This document shows positions 1-5,602 of a stretch of 7,559 nucleotides of DNA, one piece after another. The translations under genes were made by a program, and so were the position numbers. A model generated the notes under the pieces. The model saw only the letters and a program-made list of their open reading frames with translations, made no database searches and was not told the origin of the DNA. Source of the DNA: Dethiobacter sp. Its GTDB lineage: Bacteria > Bacillota > Dethiobacteria > DTU022. Location: the NCBI GenBank assembly GCA_018333405.1, contig JAGXSR010000071.1, positions 1 to 7,559 on the forward strand. The letters run 5' to 3'. Position 1 is the stretch's first letter. The number at the start of each line of letters is the position of its first letter.

Positions 1-494
1 GGCTGATCCCCGGGGTGGGTGTCAAGCTTAAAACCTAAAGTATATTCCTCACCGGGCGCTATGCTGATCAGCCCCTCCTGCTGTTCAAAGAAGGGGGCCA
101 GGTTGTCGCAAAAACGCCAGTTCAGGATAAGCAGGCGGTTGCCGGTATTGTTCACAACTAAAACCGAAGGGAAGTTTCTCTTGTTGCCGGCGGGATAAGT
201 GCCAAAATCAAGGGTGATCTGGTCGGATACGGTTTGCGCCACGTGGAAGGCCGGACCCGGGTCTCCGGGGCTGTCGTTCGTTTTGCTGCTGCCGGGAATA
301 AGCGCCAGGTTGTCGGCAAAGGTAGTGGCGCGGAAGGAGGCTTCAGTCTCAGCCCGGTCGGTAAAGTAGGCGCCGGTGGTCGGCAACAGCGGCAGACAGC
401 AGAGCAGGGCAAGAACTGCTGCCGGACCCAATGCTTTGCAATACTTGTTTCGCGCTTCTTGCCGGCGCCTGTGGCGCTGCTGCTTCCTGTTCAT
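1..494 (-). CDS. Secreted protein with SipW-type (TasA/camelysin-like) signal peptide, C-terminus outside window
   Basis: The frame is open from ATG at 494 to the window edge, giving 164 residues. GGAGGG lies 7 nt before the ATG, and the in-frame upstream codons hold no other standard start before a stop at 566-564. Residues 1-20 are very basic (MNRKQQRHRRRQ...), 21-40 are hydrophobic, and then comes TTGAYFTDRAETEASF (39-54). That matches the pattern of SipW-processed proteins such as TasA and CalY, where an aromatic/acidic segment follows the hydrophobic core. Residues 83-164 look like a beta-sandwich (VVNNTGNRLLILNW). Known SipW substrates are matrix fibre proteins or camelysin-like surface proteins; that role here is inferred. 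The gene follows the 95-residue gene after 69 nt and is probably co-transcribed with it. No sipW gene is visible, but it could lie beyond the edge. The reading frame is solid; the signal-peptide class is likely; the function is open. Confidence 0.82.
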   Translation of the reverse strand, partial: MNRKQQRHRRRQEARNKYCKALGPAAVLALLCCLPLLPTTGAYFTDRAETEASFRATTFADNLALIPGSSKTNDSPGDPGPAFHVAQTVSDQITLDFGTYPAGNKRNFPSVLVVNNTGNRLLILNWRFCDNLAPFFEQQEGLISIAPGEEYTLGFKLDTHPGDQ

Positions 495-563
495 CAGCCG
501 TCCCTCCAGCTCTATCTGCTTTTTTTGTGCCTGAATAAGGGAAACATGACCTTTTTGCTTTCG

Positions 564-851
564 TTATCCGGGCCGGTTTTGCCCTAAGGTTAGGCTCATC
601 ATCTCGGTTGTTTTCGACGGCTCTGCTTCCCAGGATCGGCTATCCCGCTTCTCCCCGGGTGCGGCTGTTTTCTCCAGCGCCTCGTCTATCAACAGGAGCA
701 TTTCCAACAGGCTCCTGAACGAGCAGGTTTTTTTTCCTTCCAGCCACTGAATGGTGCCCTGCCAGCAGCTGTCCTGCCGGAATTTGATCTGGATCAGAAA
801 TGATTGACCCTTGGCATGCCGCACATGGTTTGCTGCCTGACTTTGCGCCAC
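564..851 (-). CDS. Small conserved-type protein (95 aa), unknown function
   Basis: This ORF starts at GTG 851, with a near-perfect TAAGGAGG 7 nt upstream (859-866), which decides the start. No signal peptide or membrane segment is visible. The core, residues 17-59, has a characteristic pattern: SFLIQIKFRQDSCWQGTIQW, then LEGKKTCSFRSLLEMLLLIDEAL. That suggests a short beta-strand unit with an invariant-looking WQGT followed by one amphipathic helix. The tail from 60 to 95 is polar and probably disordered. From memory, similar short proteins with WQGT...W...FRSxLELLxLI recur in Clostridia near BTAD-type regulators and secreted proteins; no name or function is attached to them. It sits between the regulator (upstream, same strand) and the SipW-type secreted protein (69 nt downstream), so it is probably part of the same regulon. 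It could be a small regulatory or adaptor protein. The function is not inferable from sequence. Confidence 0.78.
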   Translation of the reverse strand: MAQSQAANHVRHAKGQSFLIQIKFRQDSCWQGTIQWLEGKKTCSFRSLLEMLLLIDEALEKTAAPGEKRDSRSWEAEPSKTTEMMSLTLGQNRPG

Positions 852-857
852 TCTTTT

Positions 858-1022
858 GCCTCCTTAAGGGGAACGACTCATACTCTATAAATTTACAGCG
901 CTATTTGTACAGCTGCTGCCTGACGGGGCTTCGCGGATTTGCGCTGTGCTGTTTTTTCACTCTGAGGTTACCTTATTTACCCTCTCTTCCCGCGCCGTCC
1001 GCCTTAAGGAGGCCCAGGCGGA
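858..1022 (-). promoter_or_regulatory. Leader segment complementary to the downstream ribosome-binding site, with its own hairpin
   Basis: In minus-strand RNA, GCCTCCTTAAGG (1013-1002) is perfectly complementary over 12 nt to CCTTAAGGAGGC (869-858), which contains the Shine-Dalgarno of the 95-aa gene. The upstream copy also sits in a competing hairpin with 7-bp arms (998-1004 with 1016-1022) whose loop holds the CCTCCTTA core. If a transcript begins upstream of 1022, the two pairings would be mutually exclusive and could switch translation. The central CCTTAAGG is itself a palindrome, so part of the match is built in. A transcript from the promoter at 884-911 would not include the upstream copy. 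Confidence 0.3.
884..911 (-). promoter_or_regulatory. Weak candidate sigma-A promoter for the 95-aa gene
   Basis: On the minus strand, TGTACA (911-906) and TATAGA (889-884) are separated by 16 nt; each matches the consensus at 4 of 6 positions. Transcription would start near 877 and give a short leader reaching the strong ribosome-binding site at 859-866. The -35 lies inside a 7-bp inverted repeat (895-901 with 941-947). It is the best promoter I can find close to this gene, but it is weak, and a regulator-dependent promoter would be expected to look like this. Confidence 0.3.
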
Positions 1023-1158
1023 TGCCCCGACTACGCTTGCGGGCCATTTGATATACCAAAGCATAGCAACCGGCAGTGTCAGGCCGGGTACATGGTGATC
1101 ACAGCCAAGTAACCGCTTTATGACAAACAAATATCAGATAAATGAGCGGTAAATTTCA

Positions 1159-1188
1159 AAACCGCGGATGTGTACAGGTCCGCGGTTT
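1159..1188 (-). terminator. Terminator-like hairpin downstream of the regulator gene
   Basis: A perfect 10-bp stem, AAACCGCGGA (1159-1168) with TCCGCGGTTT (1179-1188), encloses a 10-nt loop. It lies 108 nt beyond the stop codon of the BTAD gene. In the minus-strand direction the stem is followed by TTTTGAAATTT, a broken U-rich tail, so termination would be moderate; on the plus strand no U tract follows. It may also stabilise the 3' end. Confidence 0.55.
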
Positions 1189-1296
1189 CAGGGGCAAGGG
1201 CAACAACTTGAGAAAAGGCGGGCATGACTTGGCCTATCTCCTCGTAGATGGAGGGGAATGGTATTTAACCGGCGGGGAAGATTGGAGGCAGTAAAT

Positions 1297-2520
1297 CTAC
1301 TCTGAAAGGGTTAAGGGCTGCAGCCGGCTTTTAAGCTGCAGATCCCGCTCTTTGAGGCTGGTGGCCAGGCGCTGCAGGATGCGTTGCCCCTGCTCCGGGG
1401 TGGTGTCCGGCAACAAGGCCATGTACTGCTGCTGGCCAAAGCGGCAGAGCACATCGCTTTTACGCAAGGTCTCCTGCAGAACATCCTGCAGAACATCCTG
1501 CAGGGCAGCCATGTCAGCCGTTCCTGCTTTTGCTGTGCTAAAGCTGAAGTCAAGGGAGGTTGCCGCAAACAGGGCCACCAGCCCGGGCCGGCTGTTTCTC
1601 TCCGCGCGGCGGCTTTCCAGGTTATAGATAATATGAAAAAACTCTGGTTCGCAAAAAAAAGCGCCGGCAGCCTGTTGCCTGCTTTGCATGACCTCTCGGA
1701 AAGCGGAAAAATCAAGGATGTTGCCGTTGTCGCCGTCGCGCTCCTGGATGAGGCGGAACATTCGTTTCATAGCCGGGGAAGGTTTCAGGCCCATTTCACG
1801 GTAAAAGATAGCCGTGACATTTTCATAATGCCACTTGGCTTGCGTCACTTTCCCCTCGTTCAGTAGCGCCTCCAGTAATATCAGGTGCAGCTCTTCCTCA
1901 AAATAGTCAATCAGCAATGCCTTGGTTATTTCCTCGATGATTTCCGTATGAGCGTGAGTCTTTTTCAGAAGCAAGGCCAGCTCGGCGACGCTTTGCAGGT
2001 ACAGGCGGTGGTAATGGCCTCTTAAGGGAATCAGCCAGTCGCTATAAAGGCACTCAGGGAGCAAGTCGCCTTGATAAAGAGCCAGTCCTTGTCTGTACAG
2101 GGTCACCGCCTCCGGCGATAGGCCCTGTTTTGCGGCCTGGTGGGCCTGGCGGCAGCTGGATTCAAAAACAGATATATCCAGCCACAAATCCTGGTGACGG
2201 TTGAAGGTGTAGCCACCTTGGGCAAACTTTATTAAATCCACCCCTTCGCCAAGCAGACTGCGCAAGCGGTGGATCAGGGTGCGGATAACACTTTTGGCGT
2301 CGTCATAGGCATGGTCCGGCCATAACTGTTCGGCGATCACCTCCGGAAGCAGGATCCGGTCGTGGTTAACCAGCAAGTATTTAAACAGCTCCCATACTTT
2401 CCGCGAGCGCCCGTGCGATTCGGAGAGGAAAATCTCCCCTTTTTTTACCACAAAATGACCTAAAGTAAAGACTTTGAGCTGCTTACCGGTTGCTTCCGTC
2501 GGAAAAATCCCGGCCCCCAT
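1297..2520 (-). CDS. BTAD-family transcriptional regulator with degenerate GGDEF-like C-terminus (407 aa)
   Basis: Predicted cytoplasmic activator. Residues about 15-107 form an OmpR/PhoB-type winged helix (LKVFTLGHF at the start, WELFKYLL, then the recognition-helix region KSVIRTLIHRLRSLL and the wing GGYTFN). Residues about 112-260 fit the bacterial transcriptional activator domain (BTAD) of the SARP/AfsR group, helical and TPR-like, ending in GLKPSPAMKRMFRLIQE. Residues 265-407 resemble a worn-out GGDEF domain: KSDVLCRFGQQQYMALLP aligns with the usual SDVxxRxGGDEFxxLLP, so GQQQY replaces GGDEF and no cyclase activity is expected. There is no receiver domain. A TTG at 2538 would extend the frame by 6 residues, but it overlaps the AGGAGG at 2532-2527; the ATG at 2520, 6 nt after AGGAGG, is the better start (ATG 2523 is possible). 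The gene has its own promoter and a long leader, and the genes downstream on the same strand are its likely targets. Confidence 0.88.
   Translation of the reverse strand: MGAGIFPTEATGKQLKVFTLGHFVVKKGEIFLSESHGRSRKVWELFKYLLVNHDRILLPEVIAEQLWPDHAYDDAKSVIRTLIHRLRSLLGEGVDLIKFAQGGYTFNRHQDLWLDISVFESSCRQAHQAAKQGLSPEAVTLYRQGLALYQGDLLPECLYSDWLIPLRGHYHRLYLQSVAELALLLKKTHAHTEIIEEITKALLIDYFEEELHLILLEALLNEGKVTQAKWHYENVTAIFYREMGLKPSPAMKRMFRLIQERDGDNGNILDFSAFREVMQSRQQAAGAFFCEPEFFHIIYNLESRRAERNSRPGLVALFAATSLDFSFSTAKAGTADMAALQDVLQDVLQETLRKSDVLCRFGQQQYMALLPDTTPEQGQRILQRLATSLKERDLQLKSRLQPLTLSE
1472..1503. repeat. 12-bp tandem repeat inside the regulator gene
   Basis: The unit TCCTGCAGAACA occurs twice in a row (1472-1483, 1484-1495), followed by eight more matching bases. 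It encodes a duplicated DVLQ (residues 342-349) in the helix before the degenerate GGDEF-like motif. The unit is a multiple of three, so copy-number change would keep the frame. Confidence 0.85.
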
Positions 2521-2800
2521 CATGCTCCTCCTAATCAACAGAAAACTTTGCCGGATGAAGCTTTACAAGGCATATGCTGCTTTGTCTAAACTATGGTGCG
2601 GCTTTGCTTAAGCTGACATCGTAAAAATGGCAATATATCGAATAATGCAGCATATTTTAGCCTGGCTGTCGCCCTGCGGAACTATGGCCCTTGGAAAATG
2701 TCTTGGGCCAGCGCAGCAGGCTGCTTTTAGCCTTAAACATTTTACACAGCTACCGGCTGGTGTATGCAAGCGCAGAGCTCCAACATTTAAAGAAGTGTAC
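2521..2800 (-). other. Long structured leader of the regulator gene, candidate cis-acting RNA
   Basis: From the promoter at 2807-2835 the expected transcript has about 280 untranslated nt before ATG 2520. Three elements are visible in minus-strand RNA. First, a hairpin at 2744-2763 with a 7-bp stem and one bulge. Second, a hairpin TGGCCC/GGGCCA (2710-2705 with 2690-2685) whose loop holds ACATTTT (2701-2695), complementary to AAAATGT (2743-2737) upstream, a pseudoknot topology. Third, a 9-bp long-range pairing ATATGCTGC (2655-2647) with GCAGCATAT (2580-2572). I could not fit SAM, TPP, cobalamin, c-di-GMP-I/II, ZTP or c-di-AMP riboswitch consensus to it. No credible coding sequence is present on either strand. 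It could be an unnamed riboregulator or simply a long leader. Confidence 0.4.
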
Positions 2801-2806
2801 AAATTG

Positions 2807-2835
2807 ATTCTACCATGGGGTAAATGTTCTGGCAA
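2807..2835 (-). promoter_or_regulatory. Sigma-A promoter of the BTAD regulator gene
   Basis: TTGCCA (2835-2830) and TAGAAT (2812-2807) on the minus strand are separated by exactly 17 nt; both hexamers match the consensus at 5 of 6 positions. The predicted start is near 2800. An 8-bp inverted repeat (AACATTTA 2782-2789, TAAATGTT 2821-2828) flanks the -10 and start region and could be an operator. Confidence 0.7.
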
Positions 2836-2900
2836 GAAAAATATAGCATTGGCAATTTATGGACACCCGGACGCCGCAACCGGTGATGGAAAAATTTTAA

Positions 2901-2917
2901 GAGCCAGAACCTGGCTT
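2901..2917 (-). terminator. Terminator hairpin after the tlpA-like gene
   Basis: AGCCAG (2902-2907) and CTGGCT (2911-2916) form a 6-bp stem with a 3-nt loop, 10 nt beyond the stop codon of the thioredoxin-like gene. On the minus strand it is followed by CTTAAAATTTTT, a U-rich tail. The stem is short, so its strength is uncertain. Confidence 0.6.
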
Positions 2918-2926
2918 GATTTTCTA

Positions 2927-3496
2927 TCAAAGGCGTCGCTGCTCCGGCTCCGGCGCCTCGATGATCTTCTCTATACCGGCGGCCAGATCGGCGGCGTTAT
3001 TAAAAAGCCCGATTCGCACCTCTCTAATCACGCCCTGCCCATCGATTAAAAAAGTGGTGGGGATTCCTCTCACCTGGTACAGGTCAGCCACTTTTTGCTC
3101 TGTATCCAGTAAGAGGGCGTACGGTATCCCCTGCTGGTTTGCATATTCGCGTACAACCTGAGCACTTTCACCGAGGTTAACCCCCAGGATAATCAGCCCC
3201 TGATCGGCGAAATCGAAGTAAGCGTCTATCAGATCAGGCTTTTGCGCGCGGCAGGCGGAGCACCAGGTTGACCAGAAGTTAAGCAATACCGCCTTGCCTC
3301 TGAAATCACTGAGCGAAACGTTTTGCCCGGTCAAGGCATCGGGGATGGTAAAATCAGGGGCCGTGTTCCCCGCTTGCGGGCCGCTCCCGGTCTCGGAAGA
3401 CCCGGGCGATTTATCCAGCAGCAGTATGCCGCCAACTGTCAGAGCCGGAATTAACACGATAGCCAGTAATATCAGCAAAAGCTTCCGTCGATTCAT
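2927..3496 (-). CDS. Membrane-anchored TlpA/ResA-like thiol-disulfide oxidoreductase (189 aa)
   Basis: Predicted extracytoplasmic thioredoxin-fold protein that reduces disulfides on the outer face of the membrane, for example in cytochrome c maturation or cell-envelope/spore assembly. Residues 5-27 form an uncleaved signal anchor with no lipobox. A Ser/Gly-rich linker (29-44) is followed by the AhpC/TSA-thioredoxin entry APDFTIPD, the redox site W78-C79-S-A-C82, and the cis-proline loop G144-I-P146-T-T. The Glu usually found three residues after the second cysteine in TlpA/ResA (Glu80 in ResA) is Gln85 here, which may change the cysteine pKa. AGGAGG lies 9 nt before ATG 3496. It starts 35 nt after ccdA on the same strand, the usual partner arrangement in which CcdA re-reduces it. 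The fold and class are sure; the physiological substrate is unknown, as no cytochrome c genes are in view. Confidence 0.92.
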   Translation of the reverse strand: MNRRKLLLILLAIVLIPALTVGGILLLDKSPGSSETGSGPQAGNTAPDFTIPDALTGQNVSLSDFRGKAVLLNFWSTWCSACRAQKPDLIDAYFDFADQGLIILGVNLGESAQVVREYANQQGIPYALLLDTEQKVADLYQVRGIPTTFLIDGQGVIREVRIGLFNNAADLAAGIEKIIEAPEPEQRRL

Positions 3497-3531
3497 GCTT
3501 TAAAACCTCCTGCGGTTAAACTAAAATCATC

Positions 3532-4218
3532 TTACAGGAAAAACCAGGTGAGGCGATCAAATAACATAAGCGCGCCTGCCAAAATTAATACCAGCCCTGC
3601 CAGCAGGGAGAGCAGGGGGGTGTAGCGGCTGAATTGTCTCAGGCGCGAGCTGATTGCCCCGATCGCCAAACTAAAAAGGACAAAGGGAAGTCCCAGACCG
3701 GCTGAATAGCCGGCCAATAGATAAGCTCCCTGCCGGGCTGTTTCCGAACTGGCCGCCAGAGTCAGCACTCCTCCCAATACCGGCCCGATACAGGGAGTCC
3801 AGCCCAGAGAAAAGGCTGCCCCGATCATCAGGGAGCGGGTATAGCTGATTTTACTGGCGGAGGCAAAATTCAGACGTTTCTCAAAATTAAGCCAAGAGAT
3901 TTGCCGACTGGCTAACATAAGTAACCCAAAGCAGATCATCAAGCCACCGGCCAACTTATGCAGCGTCTCCAGATGGGCGCCGACAGCAAAACCCGTGAGC
4001 CCGGCTGCCGCTCCCAGGGCGGTAAAGATTAAAGAAAACCCGGCTGTGAAGGCCAGGGTGTGGAAAAAAGGAGCGGCAAATCCCATCTTGGCTTTGCTGT
4101 CGAGCACTGAAGCTCCGGCCATGTTGGCCAGATATACCGGCGCCAGCGGCAGCACGCACGGAGATAAAAAGGAGATCACCCCGGCCCCAAAGGCGATGGC
4201 GAAAGAAATTTCAGACAT
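3532..4218 (-). CDS. ccdA: CcdA/DsbD-family transmembrane thiol-reductant transporter (228 aa)
   Basis: Integral membrane protein that transfers electrons from cytoplasmic thioredoxin to extracytoplasmic thioredoxin-like proteins. About six membrane segments are visible (roughly 5-32, 53-77, 86-108, 128-155, 164-188, 202-221). The two redox cysteines lie in the family motifs FLSPCVLPL (C21) and GWTPCIGPVLGG (C143), the pseudo-symmetric pair of CcdA. The length is normal for stand-alone CcdA. ATG 4218 is forced by an in-frame TAG two codons upstream. Its ribosome-binding site is poor (GGAG 13 nt upstream), so translation may be weak. It is first in a two-gene unit with the TlpA-like partner and has its own promoter at 4283-4311. 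The family assignment is sure; the gene symbol follows the family, not a proven role. Confidence 0.93.
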   Translation of the reverse strand: MSEISFAIAFGAGVISFLSPCVLPLAPVYLANMAGASVLDSKAKMGFAAPFFHTLAFTAGFSLIFTALGAAAGLTGFAVGAHLETLHKLAGGLMICFGLLMLASRQISWLNFEKRLNFASASKISYTRSLMIGAAFSLGWTPCIGPVLGGVLTLAASSETARQGAYLLAGYSAGLGLPFVLFSLAIGAISSRLRQFSRYTPLLSLLAGLVLILAGALMLFDRLTWFFL

Positions 4219-4255
4219 AACCTAAGCTCAACTCCATCAGTCAGGCGCAACCGCC

Positions 4256-4285
4256 TATATTAGTATATCACAATATATTAATATA
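4256..4285. promoter_or_regulatory. 13-4-13 AT-rich dyad over the ccdA promoter start site, candidate operator
   Basis: TATATTAGTATAT (4256-4268) and ATATATTAATATA (4273-4285) are inverted copies with one mismatch (a G:T pair if folded as RNA), separated by CACA. The dyad touches the -10 hexamer (4283-4288) and covers the predicted start near 4276, the classic place for a repressor of dimeric type. AT-rich DNA makes chance symmetry more likely, but 12 of 13 matching positions is strong. The cognate regulator is not identified. Confidence 0.5.
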
Positions 4286-4311
4286 ATAACATAGCCGGCT
4301 CTTCCGGTCAA
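4283..4311 (-). promoter_or_regulatory. Sigma-A promoter of the ccdA-tlpA unit
   Basis: TTGACC (4311-4306) and TATTAT (4288-4283) on the minus strand have a 17-nt spacer; each hexamer is 5 of 6 to consensus. The -35 begins just 2 nt after the stop codon of the upstream ferritin-like gene, so this unit can be expressed independently, although no terminator separates it from read-through. Confidence 0.72.
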
Positions 4312-4313
4312 CT

Positions 4314-5579
4314 TTAAACTTTAGCGAGCTCTTTTTTCTTGGTTCTGGCTATGTCGACGTTATCCTTTTTTCGATCTCTTAAAGCCTCTACCGGGTGTGG
4401 ATTGACCTCTGAGCGGTAATCTTCGCCTTTCTTCTGCTGATGCTGGTCGATTACCAAGTGGCTGGGAACCGATTTGATATCACGATTTACTTTTTCCTGA
4501 TACCAGAAGAAAGTATGCTTCTCCGGCAGATCATTGACACTCAGCACATTTTCTCGGTCGGCGGTGAGCTCTGTCTGTTCCGCTAAAATTTTGCGCAGAT
4601 AATCACGTGTGTCATGAAATTGAAGCAGCTTGGGAAATGTCCCGCCGGGAATAACCTGTTCCCACGGCTTGTTTTCGTATTGTTTCAGAAGCTCCGCTGC
4701 TTTGTGCAGCTGGGCTATTTCCTGTTGCAGATGCGTTTCCCAAATGGTTTTAAGGTGCGGATCAAGCTCATCCTGGTAAAAGGAGTAATAGAGATAGCAC
4801 TCCATATACTCGTGCAACAGCAGCTTTTCCAGCCAAGTGGCAGTTGGATCCAGCAACGATCCATACTGGCTGACATGCTCCTCCTCAATTATGGCAATTT
4901 CCTGATACAGCCTGCGGCCCAGATCATTATAATAGGTGGGACCGATATTCATGTAAAAATTCATGGTCTGCTGCTCGCCGGCCGTAATAATCATGATATT
5001 GAGCTTGGTCCGAATATCGGCTGTTTTAAAGTCGATATATTTTCTGACCGTATCTTTCGGATGGCGGTGCTCGGCAATGGTGGGGCGTCCGGGAGTAATT
5101 TCCACATAATTTTTCACCAGCTTCTGCGAGGGGATGTTCTGGTCAAGGTCCAGCAGGTTAGCGTAGCGGTATAAATGGTCGAAGTCCTCCAATAGGGCAA
5201 AATCCAAAGTTTCCTTTACATAAAGATCCGGTTCATTCATGGCCAGCCACGCGGTCAGATCCACCGCCACATGCTCGTAGCCGATGGTGGTTTCCAGTTG
5301 TGTTTCGCCGATAGGCGACAGCCAGTTGATGCGCTTCTGCTGTAGCTGCTCAATGCGCCGGGAGACGGCCAGTTCTCGTCGCAGCTCTTGATGGGGACAA
5401 TTGCGGTGGAACTGGTGAGAAAAGATCGCTGCCTCCACTTCAATGCCGTTCATCAGGATAACGCGGATCTTTGAGTACGGATCTACATTCTCTTTGGAGT
5501 AGGATTGAGGATATACTGTTTTCCAATCCATAAACGCGTCATCGAGCGGGATCGGTTTTTCGTCAAATGGGTTAAACAT
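4314..5579 (-). CDS. Uncharacterised ferritin-like, probably diiron, protein (421 aa)
   Basis: No signal peptide and no membrane segment; predicted cytoplasmic. The start is ATG 5579, with AAAGGAGA 6 nt upstream; an upstream in-frame alternative would add 11 residues without a ribosome-binding site. The centre is helical with metal-ligand-like motifs: YEHVAVD (101-107), LLEDFDHLYRY (129-139), IIEEEHVSQY (230-239, an ExxH), LLLHEYMECYLYY (253-265, ExxE) and ETHLQQEIAQLH (281-292). Spaced E, ExxH, E and E..H helices are the signature of rubrerythrin/ferritin-like four-helix bundles binding two irons. The N-terminal 90 residues and the C-terminal 120 (very charged, KKK-rich end) are extra to a plain ferritin-like domain; the protein is more than twice a rubrerythrin domain's size, and no rubredoxin CxxC pair is present. 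Possible roles are peroxide scavenging, iron handling or an oxidase reaction. I do not recognise a named family. A PerR/Fur-like palindrome lies just upstream. Confidence 0.75.
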   Translation of the reverse strand: MFNPFDEKPIPLDDAFMDWKTVYPQSYSKENVDPYSKIRVILMNGIEVEAAIFSHQFHRNCPHQELRRELAVSRRIEQLQQKRINWLSPIGETQLETTIGYEHVAVDLTAWLAMNEPDLYVKETLDFALLEDFDHLYRYANLLDLDQNIPSQKLVKNYVEITPGRPTIAEHRHPKDTVRKYIDFKTADIRTKLNIMIITAGEQQTMNFYMNIGPTYYNDLGRRLYQEIAIIEEEHVSQYGSLLDPTATWLEKLLLHEYMECYLYYSFYQDELDPHLKTIWETHLQQEIAQLHKAAELLKQYENKPWEQVIPGGTFPKLLQFHDTRDYLRKILAEQTELTADRENVLSVNDLPEKHTFFWYQEKVNRDIKSVPSHLVIDQHQQKKGEDYRSEVNPHPVEALRDRKKDNVDIARTKKKELAKV

Positions 5580-5602
5580 AGAGATTCTCCTTTGCCTTAT
5601 CT

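Larger units (their letters stand above)
852..1296. other. Intergenic region without a convincing gene
   Basis: This 445-nt stretch separates the BTAD regulator from the small gene. It holds the terminator-like hairpin at 1159-1188, the ribosome-binding-site-complementary segment near 1002-1022, a 7-bp inverted repeat (895-901/941-947) followed on the plus strand by six T, and a weak promoter. Short ORFs exist on the minus strand (35 codons from ATG 1225, 24 codons from ATG 1048) but lack a well-placed ribosome-binding site. I see no remnant of a recognisable gene. Confidence 0.6.

Noticed and set aside
158..412. 84-codon minus-strand ORF
   Set aside because: It overlaps the SipW-type secreted protein in another frame, is Pro/Arg/Thr-rich low-complexity and has no ribosome-binding site.
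897..947. Signal recognition particle RNA-like GTCAGG...CAGCAGC on the minus strand
   Set aside because: The conserved GGAAG symmetric loop region between these motifs is absent.
895..958. Plus-strand terminator (7-bp inverted repeat followed by six T)
   Set aside because: No plus-strand gene ends before it and the loop is 39 nt; not supported as a terminator.
974..1048. 24-codon basic minus-strand ORF (MARKRSRG...)
   Set aside because: No ribosome-binding site, very short, and the sequence is better explained by the hairpin.
1118..1225. 35-codon minus-strand ORF (ATG 1225) downstream of the regulator
   Set aside because: The possible GAGGAG is 12 nt away and the terminator-like hairpin lies inside the ORF; likely chance.
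2521..2800. c-di-GMP-I (GEMM) or cobalamin riboswitch before the regulator
   Set aside because: Isolated resemblances (GCCAGGCTAAA) exist, but the GCAAACC element, GNRA loop and B12 box are missing.
2627..3049. 140-codon plus-strand ORF starting in the regulator leader
   Set aside because: No ribosome-binding site, runs antisense into the tlpA-like gene, and the product resembles no family.
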